NCBI RefSeq assembly: GCF_910579375.1
Contig: NZ_CAJTUJ010000046.1
Span: forward strand, 1-13,203
Source of the DNA: an uncultured Rikenella sp.
GTDB lineage: Bacteria; Bacteroidota; Bacteroidia; Bacteroidales; Rikenellaceae
Direction of reading: 5' to 3'
DNA length: 13,203 bases
The notes beneath the pieces are model-generated. The model saw only the letters and a list, made by a program, of their open reading frames with translations. It ran no database searches and was not told the origin of the DNA. Shown piece by piece: positions 1-6,666 of the stretch; within the stretch, counting starts at the first letter, position 1, and every line of letters begins with the position of its first letter. Both the position numbers and the translations under genes were made by a program.

Positions 1-204
1 CCCAGCGTCTTTTACTGGCCGCCTTGGCCTTCATATTCGTTCTCCGCTGGCTGCGGCCGAAAACAAATTGGCAGTGCTCTTGTGAGCCGTAGGGTTGTGC
101 GGGCCGAAGCCTTCTACCGCGGAGGGACGCACAGCGTCTTTTACTGCCAGCCTCTACCCTAAACAACCCAGGCTCCGTCCGCTTGAACCGAGGACGAATG
201 AGCC

Positions 205-303
205 GAGCTCCTGCGACCCTTTGGGTCGCGCAGGCCGAAGCCTCCCGCCGCGGAGGCCCAAAACTCGCCATGCTCGTTTTGGGTCCCGCAGTCTTCGGCC
301 GCT
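205..303 (+). repeat. Structured repeat module, copy 1
   Basis: An apical hairpin GCGACCC-ttt-GGGTCGC (213-229) is followed by a long-range helix, GGCCGAAG (233-240) with CTTCGGCC (293-300). The proximal segment at about 250-258 could compete for the same left arm. The module shares its lead-in (GCTCCTGCG) and layout with those at 402, 9350, 9490 and 9652. In this copy the outer helix has an A-T pair where copy 2 has G-C, so pairing is kept while sequence changes. Orientation is set by the shared lead-in motif; which strand is transcribed is unknown. Confidence 0.6.
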
Positions 304-401
304 TAAACCGAGAGTGAGTAGTTGATTCACAGAATCGCCGGCTTTGTCGCTTGGAGGAGTGAGCGACAGGCCGAACTTGGCCGATTTGGGCGGTGGTGGC
401 G

Positions 402-502
402 GAGTTCTTGCGACCCTTTAGGGTCGCGCGGGCCGGAGCCACCCCCGGCGTAGGGCCGCAACTCGTGATCCTCGTTCGGCCCCCGCTGGCTCCGGCCCGT
501 CC
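402..502 (+). repeat. Structured repeat module, copy 2
   Basis: This is the best-formed copy. The hairpin GCGACCC-ttta-GGGTCGC lies at 410-427. A 12-bp perfect long-range helix follows, CGGGCCGGAGCC (429-440) with GGCTCCGGCCCG (488-499). About 50 bp further on is the stop codon of the minus-strand FISUMP cassette at 549, the same order as for copy 3 (9652-9752) and the cassette at 9827. Seen from the minus strand, the order is cassette, short spacer, structured element. Confidence 0.65.
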
Positions 503-548
503 AAAAGAGTAGGGTAGTCCCAGCCCCTTGCCCTCGCGAGCGGCCCGT

Positions 549-734
549 TTATTCCGAGAGGCAACGCAACTGACGACCGACAGCACGATCACCTGTATTG
601 CTGGAGACGAGCTCCTGCGTGCTGGCGTATAAAAATCGTCCGTAAATGTCGCTGGACGTGGATGACCAGCTGTATCCAGCGCTGCCGACACTCACCGATT
701 CCCCCGAATAGGCGTCGCGGTTGCCCGGGGCGGG
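549..734 (-). pseudogene. Orphan FISUMP C-terminal cassette A
   Basis: The minus strand encodes about 60 residues that begin APGNRD, continue through GSAGYSWSST, and end in QLRCLSE and a TAA stop. This matches the C-terminal pattern of FISUMP domain proteins (PGxR, VGsxGYxWS, then G-x-x-x-RC near the end). There is no start codon with a ribosome site, no signal peptide and no N-terminal part of the domain, so it is not a complete gene. Its start (+ strand 717-734, GCGGTTGCCCGGGGCGGG) and its end (549-572) are nearly identical to those of cassettes B, C and D, while the middle differs. It lies about 57 bp 3' of the DUF1573 gene, same strand, and could be carried on that transcript. It could be a decayed duplicate or a silent donor for gene conversion. 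Confidence 0.65.
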
Positions 735-790
735 GGCATGACTCCTCGAATTTCCTGTAAAAACAGTCGCAAAATCAGTCGATCGGCAGG

Positions 791-1897
791 CTATTCCACC
801 ATACGGGCCTGTAGGCGAATCTCCTGTGCCGGACGTCCCGGATCGTTCGTGACGATCGTGATTCCAGCCGAAATCCGTCCCTGTTTGTCAGTCGTGTCCC
901 ATTTTACAGTCAGCGTGGCCGTATCGTCTCGCGAGATGACCGTCTTGTCCGCCGTCACGCGAAGTCGATTGTCGGTTGTTCCGATATGTCGAATAATAAG
1001 GTCTTTACGACCCGTGTTGGTGATCTGGAACTCGCGTGTCAGCGTTTTTCCCTGTGGCTGGTCGCTGAAGTGGTAGAACGAAGAAGAGTATTCCGCCTGC
1101 GGAGCGATCTGGAGCGTAGTCCGCGAGAGCGCCCCGAAGTCCTCCGTGAAAATGACTGTCCATTCGACCGGGTCGAGCAGCGGTCGGTGATCTGCCGACA
1201 GCTCGAAACTTCCCTGTTGCCTCCCCCAGACCTCTTCCGGAGCGCGGAACGTCAACTCGATTTCGCTTCGTTCTCCCGGTGCGAGTTGCGATTTCTTGGG
1301 CCGCACCGTCACGTATGCCGGCAACGAACGACCGGTCGTTTCGATTCGGATCGTTTTTTTACCCGCGTTGGCGATTCCGACGCTTCGGACGACCGTCTTC
1401 CCGTGAGGCAGCATGCCCAAAGTCAGGTTCCGGTCGGCGATCCGCAATCCTTCGCCCAGATAGTACGGGTAGTCGTCCTGCAACGTCCTCGGTTTGGGGA
1501 TGACATTCCCGGTGATCGTCAGCCGCACCGTGCGGCGCGGGTCGTTGCAGAGGATATGGATCACCTTCTCGAAGCGTCCCGGCCGGTTCGTCGGGTCGAA
1601 CGTGATTTTCATCTCCGCCGTCCGTCCCGGCAGCAGCGGAGCCTTGTCGAATTGCGGGGTGGTGCAACCGCACGACACGCCGACGCTGTTGATAACCAGC
1701 GGAAAATCTCCTTCGTTCGTGAACCGGAACGTATGGCTGACATCACCGTCCGTCTCTCGAATCTCTCCGAAATCGTAGGTGTAATGGTCGAAAACGATTC
1801 GTGCCGTTTTTGTCTCTTCGGTTCTGCCGATCCCCGTGCCGAGGAGAAGCAGGCCGAAACAGGTAAGTATACGTTTCAGGATCATTTTGTTTTTCAT
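791..1897 (-). CDS. Secreted DUF1573 domain protein
   Basis: This is a 368-residue protein with an N-terminal signal peptide (charged MKNKMILKR, then a hydrophobic stretch ending near residue 23) and no lipobox, so it probably enters the periplasm or outer surface by the Sec route. Residues 33-131 form a DUF1573 domain with the characteristic VSCGCTTP at 74-81 and an NDP turn at 118-120. Two further immunoglobulin/ASH-like beta domains follow (about 145-255 and 262-366); the last ends with a second NDPGRP turn. Family members are common in Bacteroidota, often in tandem, and their biochemical function is unknown. The start could instead be Met5 (position 1885). No TAnnTTTG box lies between it and cassette B, so transcription from the mnmA promoter is likely. 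No clear terminator follows. Confidence 0.85.
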   Translation of the reverse strand: MKNKMILKRILTCFGLLLLGTGIGRTEETKTARIVFDHYTYDFGEIRETDGDVSHTFRFTNEGDFPLVINSVGVSCGCTTPQFDKAPLLPGRTAEMKITFDPTNRPGRFEKVIHILCNDPRRTVRLTITGNVIPKPRTLQDDYPYYLGEGLRIADRNLTLGMLPHGKTVVRSVGIANAGKKTIRIETTGRSLPAYVTVRPKKSQLAPGERSEIELTFRAPEEVWGRQQGSFELSADHRPLLDPVEWTVIFTEDFGALSRTTLQIAPQAEYSSSFYHFSDQPQGKTLTREFQITNTGRKDLIIRHIGTTDNRLRVTADKTVISRDDTATLTVKWDTTDKQGRISAGITIVTNDPGRPAQEIRLQARMVE

Positions 1898-1933
1898 GTG
1901 TTTATCTCATATGTTTTTGCGCCCGCAGCCCGT

Positions 1934-2118
1934 TTATTCCGAGAGGCAACGCAACTGAAAACCATAGCCGTGACTGACTGCGTAGTCCGGCATGAGGAAC
2001 TGCACCCGAAACTCCAAAAGCATGCTGTTGATTCCGCTTGTGGCAGTAGTCCAACTGTAGCCCTGGTTGCCGACGCCGCCCGTAAGGCCCGAGTGTGCAT
2101 TGCGGTAGCCCGGGGCGT
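1934..2118 (-). pseudogene. Orphan FISUMP C-terminal cassette B
   Basis: The minus strand reads APGYRNAHSG, then GVGNQGYSW, and ends GFQLRCLSE and stop. It has the same two conserved ends as the other cassettes: GCGGTAGCCCGGGGC at 2102 on the + strand, and the 24 bases at 1934-1957. The middle is unlike cassettes A, C and D at codon and amino-acid level. It begins 23 bp after the mnmA stop codon and ends 36 bp before the DUF1573 start codon, so it fills the space between two co-oriented genes. No start codon or ribosome site is evident. No structured module follows it, unlike A and C. Confidence 0.65.
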
Positions 2119-2141
2119 TTTACGAGCCCGCCTCGAACCCG

Positions 2142-3347
2142 TCAAGCGTCGATCACCCCCGAACCCACCAGCTCCCCGTCCGGTGCATACCACGCCGCGA
2201 ACTGCCCCGCCGTTACCCCCCGTTGCGGTTCGGCGAAGTCGACGATCCCCCACCCGTCGTCATCAACCCGAAGAGTCGCCCGTTGCAGCGGCTGCCGGTA
2301 ACGAATCCGCACCAGATACTCGCGCGGCGCGGTATCTCCGGCCGTCGGCGCCAAGTCCGGCCGCACCCAGTGCATCTCCTCCGGACGAATCCGCAGCCCC
2401 CTCCGGTAGAGTCCCGGATGCCTCTCGCCCATGCCGACGTAGACGATATTGGCGTCCACATCCGTCGCGATAACAAAAAGCGGTTCCGGTTTCCCCCCCA
2501 CCTTCAACCCCTTGCGTTGCCCGATCGTGTAGAAATGGGCCCCGTTGTGCTCGCCCACTTGGGTTCCGTCGTTTTCGTGATAGGCATAAGGGGCATACGG
2601 GTCGTGTCCCGCCTCCACGTATCCCGCCCAATCCGCCGGAATTTCGACGATAGCTCCGCCCGGCCGTGCCGCTAATTTCTGTTGCAGAAAGACCGGCAGG
2701 TCGACCTTTCCGACAAAACAAATCCCCTGAGAATCTTTGCGTTTCGCCGTGGCCAGCCCCTGCTCCGCCGCAATGCGCCGCACTTCGGGCTTTTCTAAGT
2801 CTCCGATGGGAAACAGTGCCTTCGCGAGTTGCTCCTGATTGAGCTGGCAGAGGAAATAACTCTGGTCTTTGTTGTGGTCGTCGCCCGCAATCAGGCGGTG
2901 ATACGTCTGCCCGTCCGCCGGGCTGACCACCGTGTCCGTCTTGCAGTAGTGCCCCGTGGCTACATAATCGGCCCCCAGCTCCAGAGCCGCCTTCAGAAAG
3001 GCGTCGAATTTGATCTCGCGGTTGCACAGCACGTCCGGGTTCGGCGTCCGCCCCCGTCCGTACTCGGCGAACATATAGTCCACCACTCGTTGGCGATACT
3101 GCTCGCTGAGGTCGATGAAGTGGAATTCGATGTCGAGTTTCTTGGCCACCAGTTCGGCGAAAACGCGGTCGTCGTACCACGGACAGTCGCCGGCCAGCGT
3201 GCCGGTGGTGTCGTGCCAGTTGCGCATGAACATCCCCACGACCTCGTAGCCCTGCTCCTTGAGCACCCATGCCGCGACGCTCGAATCGACCCCTCCCGAC
3301 AGCCCCACCACCACACGTGGCTTATGTTTCGATCTGTTGTTTTCCAT
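2142..3347 (-). CDS. mnmA: tRNA-specific 2-thiouridylase MnmA
   Basis: MnmA catalyses ATP-dependent 2-thiolation of the wobble uridine in Lys, Glu and Gln tRNAs, using sulfur delivered through a persulfide relay in the cytoplasm. The 401-residue product has the PP-loop SGGVDSS at 17-23, the first catalytic cysteine in NPDVLCNREIKF (Cys108), the ATGHY motif at 130-134 and the second catalytic cysteine in SQGICFVGK (Cys210). The C-terminal half is the usual central plus beta-barrel region (TIGQRKGL, later VRIRYRQP). Length is slightly above the 360-390 usual in bacteria. I chose the ATG at 3347 rather than the upstream frame opening at 3383, because 3388-3381 is a TATCTTTG promoter box and the longer form would begin inside it. 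The stop is followed almost at once by cassette B. Confidence 0.95.
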   Translation of the reverse strand: MENNRSKHKPRVVVGLSGGVDSSVAAWVLKEQGYEVVGMFMRNWHDTTGTLAGDCPWYDDRVFAELVAKKLDIEFHFIDLSEQYRQRVVDYMFAEYGRGRTPNPDVLCNREIKFDAFLKAALELGADYVATGHYCKTDTVVSPADGQTYHRLIAGDDHNKDQSYFLCQLNQEQLAKALFPIGDLEKPEVRRIAAEQGLATAKRKDSQGICFVGKVDLPVFLQQKLAARPGGAIVEIPADWAGYVEAGHDPYAPYAYHENDGTQVGEHNGAHFYTIGQRKGLKVGGKPEPLFVIATDVDANIVYVGMGERHPGLYRRGLRIRPEEMHWVRPDLAPTAGDTAPREYLVRIRYRQPLQRATLRVDDDGWGIVDFAEPQRGVTAGQFAAWYAPDGELVGSGVIDA

Positions 3348-3380
3348 AGCGTTTCGAATCGTTCCGGTTCGGAACAACCC

Positions 3381-3388
3381 CAAAGATA
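3381..3388 (-). promoter_or_regulatory. Bacteroidota -7 box for mnmA
   Basis: The minus strand reads TATCTTTG, matching TAnnTTTG, about 34 bp before the chosen mnmA ATG. No clear TTG -33 element is seen. It probably drives mnmA, cassette B and the DUF1573 gene as one unit. Confidence 0.6.
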
Positions 3389-3467
3389 ACGTTTTTCGGC
3401 GGGAATTTCGTTTCGGACGATCGGCGAAACCGACTCCGATTTTTTTCGGGTGAGCCCCGAAAAATAT

Positions 3468-3475
3468 TACCTTTG
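3468..3475 (+). promoter_or_regulatory. Bacteroidota -7 box for the aminotransferase
   Basis: TACCTTTG matches TAnnTTTG and lies 36 bp before the ATG at 3512. It is divergent from the mnmA box, with about 80 bp between the two. The -33 region has only a weak TTT match. The box excludes the in-frame TTG at 3473 as a start. Confidence 0.65.
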
Positions 3476-3511
3476 TTTACCAGAAAGAATCACTCGTCAA
3501 AGCATCGCGTT

Positions 3512-4708
3512 ATGCCGAAAATTTCGCAGACCGGCCTCCACGTGCCGGCCTCTCCCATCCGAAAACTCGTCCCGTATGCCGAGCAGGCCAAACGGCGCGG
3601 GGTGCATGTCTATCACCTGAACATCGGTCAGCCGGACATCCCGACACCGGACGAGGCGTTGGCGGCGATTCGGGAGATCGATGTCCGGACGATCGCCTAT
3701 ACCCATTCGGCCGGAATCGGCAGCTATCGGGAGGCCTTGGCGCGGTTCTATACGGAGCGCGGTTTGCCGCTCACGGGGGAGCAGATCATCGTCACCACGG
3801 GAGGGTCGGAGGCGATTCTGATGGCGATGATGGCGACGTGCAACCGCGGGGATCAGATCATCGTGCCGGAACCGTACTATGCCAATTACAACGGTTTCGC
3901 CATGGAGGCGGGGGTGGAGATCGTGCCGGTGCGCTCTTTTATCGAGGATGATTTCGCTCTGCCGCTGATCGAGGAGTTCGAAAAACGGATCACGCCGAAA
4001 ACGCGCGGGATATTGATCTGCAATCCGAACAATCCGACGGGGTACCTCTATAGCGAGGAGGAGATTTTGCAGTTGCGGGAGATCGTCTTGCGGCACGACC
4101 TGTTTCTGTTGGCGGACGAGGTCTACAGCGATTTCTGTTATAACGGAGCGCGGCATCATTCGGTGCTGGCTTTGGAGGGGCTGGACGAGCATGTGATTAT
4201 GATGGACTCGATCTCGAAGCGGTTCAGCATGTGCGGTGCGCGGATCGGGGCGTTGGCGAGTCGAAATCCGGCGGTGATCGACGCGGCGTTGCGGATGGGC
4301 CAGGCGCGGCTGTGCGCGCCGTATGTGGGCCAGGTGGCGGCCGAGGCGGCGTTGAGGGCGCCGAAGAGCTACTTTACCACGGTGCATGACGAGTACGAGG
4401 CGCGACGGAATTTCATGGTCGGGGCGCTGAATCGGATGGAGGGGGTGCGTTGTCCGATGCCTCGGGGGGCGTTCTACGCGATTGCGGAGCTGCCGGTGGA
4501 CGATGCGGATCGGTTCGCGCAGTGGCTGTTGGAGAATTTCGAGCTGGAGGGGCGGACGGTGATGGTGGCTCCGGCATCGGGCTTCTATTCCGACCCGGCG
4601 GCGGGGCGTAGGCAGGTGCGGTTGGCGTATGTCCTGAATATCGACGAGTTGAGGGGGGCTATGGAGGTGCTGGAACGGGCTTTGAAGGTCTATCCGGGCC
4701 GTTGCTGA
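3512..4708 (+). CDS. PLP-dependent class I/II aminotransferase
   Basis: This is a 398-residue fold-type I aminotransferase of the aspartate aminotransferase superfamily. Visible landmarks are the N-terminal LNIGQPDIPTP (37-46), the phosphate-binding GGSE region (97-100), NPNNPTG (171-177), ADEVYSDF (201-208) with the Asp and Tyr that contact the cofactor, the Schiff-base lysine in DSISKRFSMCG (Lys236), and the carboxylate-binding arginine in QVRLAY (Arg370). It transfers amino groups between an amino acid and a 2-oxo acid in the cytoplasm. Aspartate is the likeliest substrate, but the superfamily's specificity cannot be read from these motifs. The ATG at 3512 is chosen because the upstream in-frame TTG lies inside the promoter box. 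It appears monocistronic: repeats, not a gene, follow it. Confidence 0.9.
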   Translation: MPKISQTGLHVPASPIRKLVPYAEQAKRRGVHVYHLNIGQPDIPTPDEALAAIREIDVRTIAYTHSAGIGSYREALARFYTERGLPLTGEQIIVTTGGSEAILMAMMATCNRGDQIIVPEPYYANYNGFAMEAGVEIVPVRSFIEDDFALPLIEEFEKRITPKTRGILICNPNNPTGYLYSEEEILQLREIVLRHDLFLLADEVYSDFCYNGARHHSVLALEGLDEHVIMMDSISKRFSMCGARIGALASRNPAVIDAALRMGQARLCAPYVGQVAAEAALRAPKSYFTTVHDEYEARRNFMVGALNRMEGVRCPMPRGAFYAIAELPVDDADRFAQWLLENFELEGRTVMVAPASGFYSDPAAGRRQVRLAYVLNIDELRGAMEVLERALKVYPGRC

Positions 4709-4894
4709 TCGCATGTCGATGATCTTGCATTCTTTATTCATTGCCCTGTATAGAACTGTTCTCTTTTTGAACAACCGACGCTGCCAGCGAATCCAGAGGC
4801 CGTTTACGGACTATGGTAAGGGGCGAGGAGGAAGGCGAAGCCAAACTTCAGAGCGCATCCCTGCGGGATGCTCTGGCCGTGTCTGCCCGATTGG

Positions 4895-4973
4895 GTTGGG
4901 CTGGATTTTCGGCGGGCGCGCTTGGGTATTAGCCTTATTATTAGCGCGCCGCGCCTGAAAATCCCAGCCCAAC
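4895..4973. repeat. Large imperfect inverted repeat
   Basis: The left arm begins GTTGGGCTGG and continues into ATTTTC; the right arm ends GAAAAT, CCCAGCCCAAC. The arms pair with one bulged base and a few mismatches, and are closed near the apex by GCGCGC on both sides. The central loop region is AT-rich (TTATTATTA). The word GTTGGGCTGA recurs at 12793 and 13014 inside other repeats, which suggests a shared family. Confidence 0.6.
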
Positions 4974-5034
4974 GAACAAGGCGGAGATAACCCGAGGTCG
5001 GCCCACCGGGACGACCTCTGCAAAAGTTCTTTGG

Positions 5035-5058
5035 GTACCTTTCTTTCAAGAAAGGTAC
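5035..5058. repeat. Tight palindrome upstream of the kinase-like gene
   Basis: Two perfect 11-bp arms, GTACCTTTCTT and AAGAAAGGTAC, are separated by only two bases. A two-base loop is too small for an ideal RNA hairpin, so a DNA site (operator or recombination palindrome) or the edge of an intergenic repeat is plausible. A similar short palindrome, TTACTT-aa-AAGTAA, sits at 13113-13126 in the last repeat block. Confidence 0.6.
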
Positions 5059-5096
5059 GGTTCCGTCCGGCACAAAGAGATAGAATACAAAAATCG

Positions 5097-6599
5097 ATGA
5101 TGCAATATCCGACGATCGGACGATACGTCGAGACCCTTTCAAATCCCGATGGGCTGTTTCGCAGCCTGTCGGGACTTTCTGTATCCCATCCCGTCGAATT
5201 CTCGGCCGGAGCCTACGGCGCAGTTTTTCGTGTCGAAGTAGACCGGCGGCCCCACGCTTTGAAATGCTTTACGCGCCACCAGCCCGGTCGGGCAGACGCC
5301 TATCGGCGTATTGTGCGGGCCCTGAACCAGGCCCGGCTTGGAGGCGGAGCAGGCGAGCGGCATCTCGTTTCGGTCGAGTGGTTGGACGACGAGATGATCG
5401 TTTTCGACGACGACGATCAGGCAGCCTGTTTTCCCGCCCTGCTGATGGAGTGGGCCGACGGAGAGACCCTGACGAAACGGATGGCCGCAGCCGTTGCCGC
5501 AGCCGATACGGAGGAGTTGAAACGGTTGTCCGAAGCTTTCGACCGGCTGGCCTTGTGGCTCTTGTCGCAACCCTTCGCCCACGGCGACCTGAAACCCGAC
5601 AATCTGATCGTCCGGTCCGACGGCGAATTGACCCTGATCGATTACGACGGTCTCTATCTGCCCGAGATGGCCGGCGAGCGGGCACGGGAGAACGGAACCG
5701 AAGGGTTTAGGCTGCCGGATCGCGGCGGCAGCATGTTCGACGAGCGGATAGACGACTTTGCGATCGCTCTGATTAGCCTGACATTGCGGGTTTTGGCCTG
5801 TTGGCCCGAGTTGTACGACCGGTTCCGTCCTTCGACCGGCATGTTGTTCGAACCGGCAGCATTGGTGGCGGGCCGTTGTCCTGTCGACGATTTTCTTCGG
5901 CATACCGAGTGGGCTGCCGACCCCTTGTTGGTGGCCCTGAAGCGGGGTGAAGCACGCATCGAGAGGTTGGCCGAGCTATTGGCCGGAGAGGCTGCGCCGG
6001 TGGTTGCGTATGATTACTGCGGCGAAGCGGGACGCGAGGGGGTTAGGCTGGTGCGCAGGGGAGGGAAGTACGGTTTTGCGGCGATCGACGGGACATTGGT
6101 GGCGGAGTGTCGCTATGACCGGGCCCGCGATTTTGCGGAAGGGGCCGCGGCAGTGTCTCTGGAGGGCCGGTGGGGCTTTGTCGGGATTGACGGAGCGTGG
6201 TTGCGGGAGCCGGAGTACGACGATTGCGGCGACTTTTCCGAAGGCATCGCGCCGGTCTGCCTCGGCGGACGGTGGGGGTTTGCGGACGGCGAGTTCCGGC
6301 TCTTGTCGCGGCCTCGGTTCGACGATGCGTGGTCGTTTTCGGACGGGAGGGGATTGGTGCGGAAAGGCGATCGCTATGGGTATGTCGGGCCGGACGGACG
6401 GATGGCGATTCCGGCACGTTACGATTTCGCGCAACGGTTTTCCGAAGGGGCGGCTTGTGTGATGATGAACGGATTGTACGGCTTTATCGACCGTCGGGGA
6501 CGGTGGATCGTAGAGCCGACTTTCGACTACGCCCGGTCGAAACATGCCGGACGGGCCTATGTCGAGCGCGACGGGAGAGGGTACGAAATCGAGTTGTAA
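5097..6599 (+). CDS. Protein kinase-like domain fused to WG repeats
   Basis: This 500-residue protein has no signal peptide or membrane segment. The N-terminal part is a eukaryotic-like kinase: glycine-rich loop GAYGAVFRV (39-47), the lysine of ALKCF (Lys56), catalytic loop HGDLKPDN (162-169; Asp164, Lys166, Asn169) and metal-binding LIDYDG (180-185). HGD replaces the usual HRD arginine, as in many bacterial kinases of the LIDYDG type. From about residue 305 to the end come five complete WG repeats of about 34 residues (each with a tyrosine/aspartate start, a F-x-E/D-G segment and W/Y-G-F/Y) and a partial sixth. WG repeats are beta-rich and probably bind partners. The kinase substrate is unknown. 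ATGs at 5097 and 5100 are equally possible; the in-frame TTG at 5031 lies in the repeat and is rejected. Confidence 0.85.
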   Translation: MMQYPTIGRYVETLSNPDGLFRSLSGLSVSHPVEFSAGAYGAVFRVEVDRRPHALKCFTRHQPGRADAYRRIVRALNQARLGGGAGERHLVSVEWLDDEMIVFDDDDQAACFPALLMEWADGETLTKRMAAAVAAADTEELKRLSEAFDRLALWLLSQPFAHGDLKPDNLIVRSDGELTLIDYDGLYLPEMAGERARENGTEGFRLPDRGGSMFDERIDDFAIALISLTLRVLACWPELYDRFRPSTGMLFEPAALVAGRCPVDDFLRHTEWAADPLLVALKRGEARIERLAELLAGEAAPVVAYDYCGEAGREGVRLVRRGGKYGFAAIDGTLVAECRYDRARDFAEGAAAVSLEGRWGFVGIDGAWLREPEYDDCGDFSEGIAPVCLGGRWGFADGEFRLLSRPRFDDAWSFSDGRGLVRKGDRYGYVGPDGRMAIPARYDFAQRFSEGAACVMMNGLYGFIDRRGRWIVEPTFDYARSKHAGRAYVERDGRGYEIEL

Positions 6600-6610
6600 A
6601 GCATATGAAA

Positions 6611-6643
6611 AAGCGGGCGATTCCTTATAAGAATCGCCCGCTT
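6611..6643. terminator. Bidirectional rho-independent terminator
   Basis: A perfect 13-bp stem AAGCGGGCGATTC / GAATCGCCCGCTT has a 7-base loop. TTTT follows at 6647-6650 on the plus strand, and AAAA precedes the stem, giving TTTT on the minus strand. It sits in the 67 bp between two convergent genes and can end both. Confidence 0.9.
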
Positions 6644-6666
6644 CGGTTTTAATTGAAGTGTGCGTG

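Larger units (their letters stand above)
1..548. repeat. Gene-free block of GC-rich structured repeats
   Basis: I see no credible gene here; the short open frames lack ribosome sites and family resemblance. The block holds repeated modules: one right arm near 40-60, a degenerate module from about 73, and two good modules at 205-303 and 402-502. Between them, at about 337-375, lies a different hairpin in which TGTCGC pairs with GCGACA; the same hairpin recurs near 9525-9567. The motif AGTAAAAGACGCTG is read on the minus strand at both 3-30 and 131-163. The block ends 50 bp or less from the stop codon of the first FISUMP cassette. A regulatory RNA, a nucleoid or REP-like repeat, or mobile-element debris are all possible. 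Confidence 0.6.
4709..5096. other. Intergenic stretch with repeats, no gene
   Basis: This 388-bp gap between the aminotransferase and the kinase-like gene has no supportable gene. From about 4800 to 5060 it contains an imperfect hairpin around 4852-4876 (AGAGCGCATCCC with GGGATGCTCT), a large inverted repeat at 4895-4973, and a tight palindrome at 5035-5058. No clear rho-independent terminator for the aminotransferase is visible. TACCTTTC at 5036-5043 is a one-mismatch -7 box that could serve the kinase gene, but it falls inside the palindrome. Confidence 0.55.

Noticed and set aside
95..325. Small open frame of 76 codons in the first repeat block
   Set aside because: It runs through the hairpin modules, has no ribosome site, and its arginine/proline-rich composition simply reflects the GC-rich repeats.
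1..548. CRISPR array or tRNA cluster in the repeat block
   Set aside because: Repeats are not regularly spaced and differ in sequence while keeping stems; no cloverleaf with anticodon and T-arm motifs was found.
986..2473. Long open frame on the plus strand (495 codons)
   Set aside because: It lies opposite the DUF1573 and mnmA genes, its arginine- and proline-rich translation has no family resemblance, and it spans cassette B. It is a shadow of GC-rich codon use.
3473..3511. Upstream TTG starts for the aminotransferase (3473), rex (10297) and kinase (5031) genes
   Set aside because: Each TTG falls within a promoter box or palindrome, and the added residues have no family match. ATG starts downstream fit the families.
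4895..4973. Integron attC site (GTTGGGC and GCCCAAC at the ends)
   Set aside because: The two seven-base words are in the opposite order from an attC palindrome, which starts RYYYAAC and ends GTTRRRY, and no integron integrase is present.
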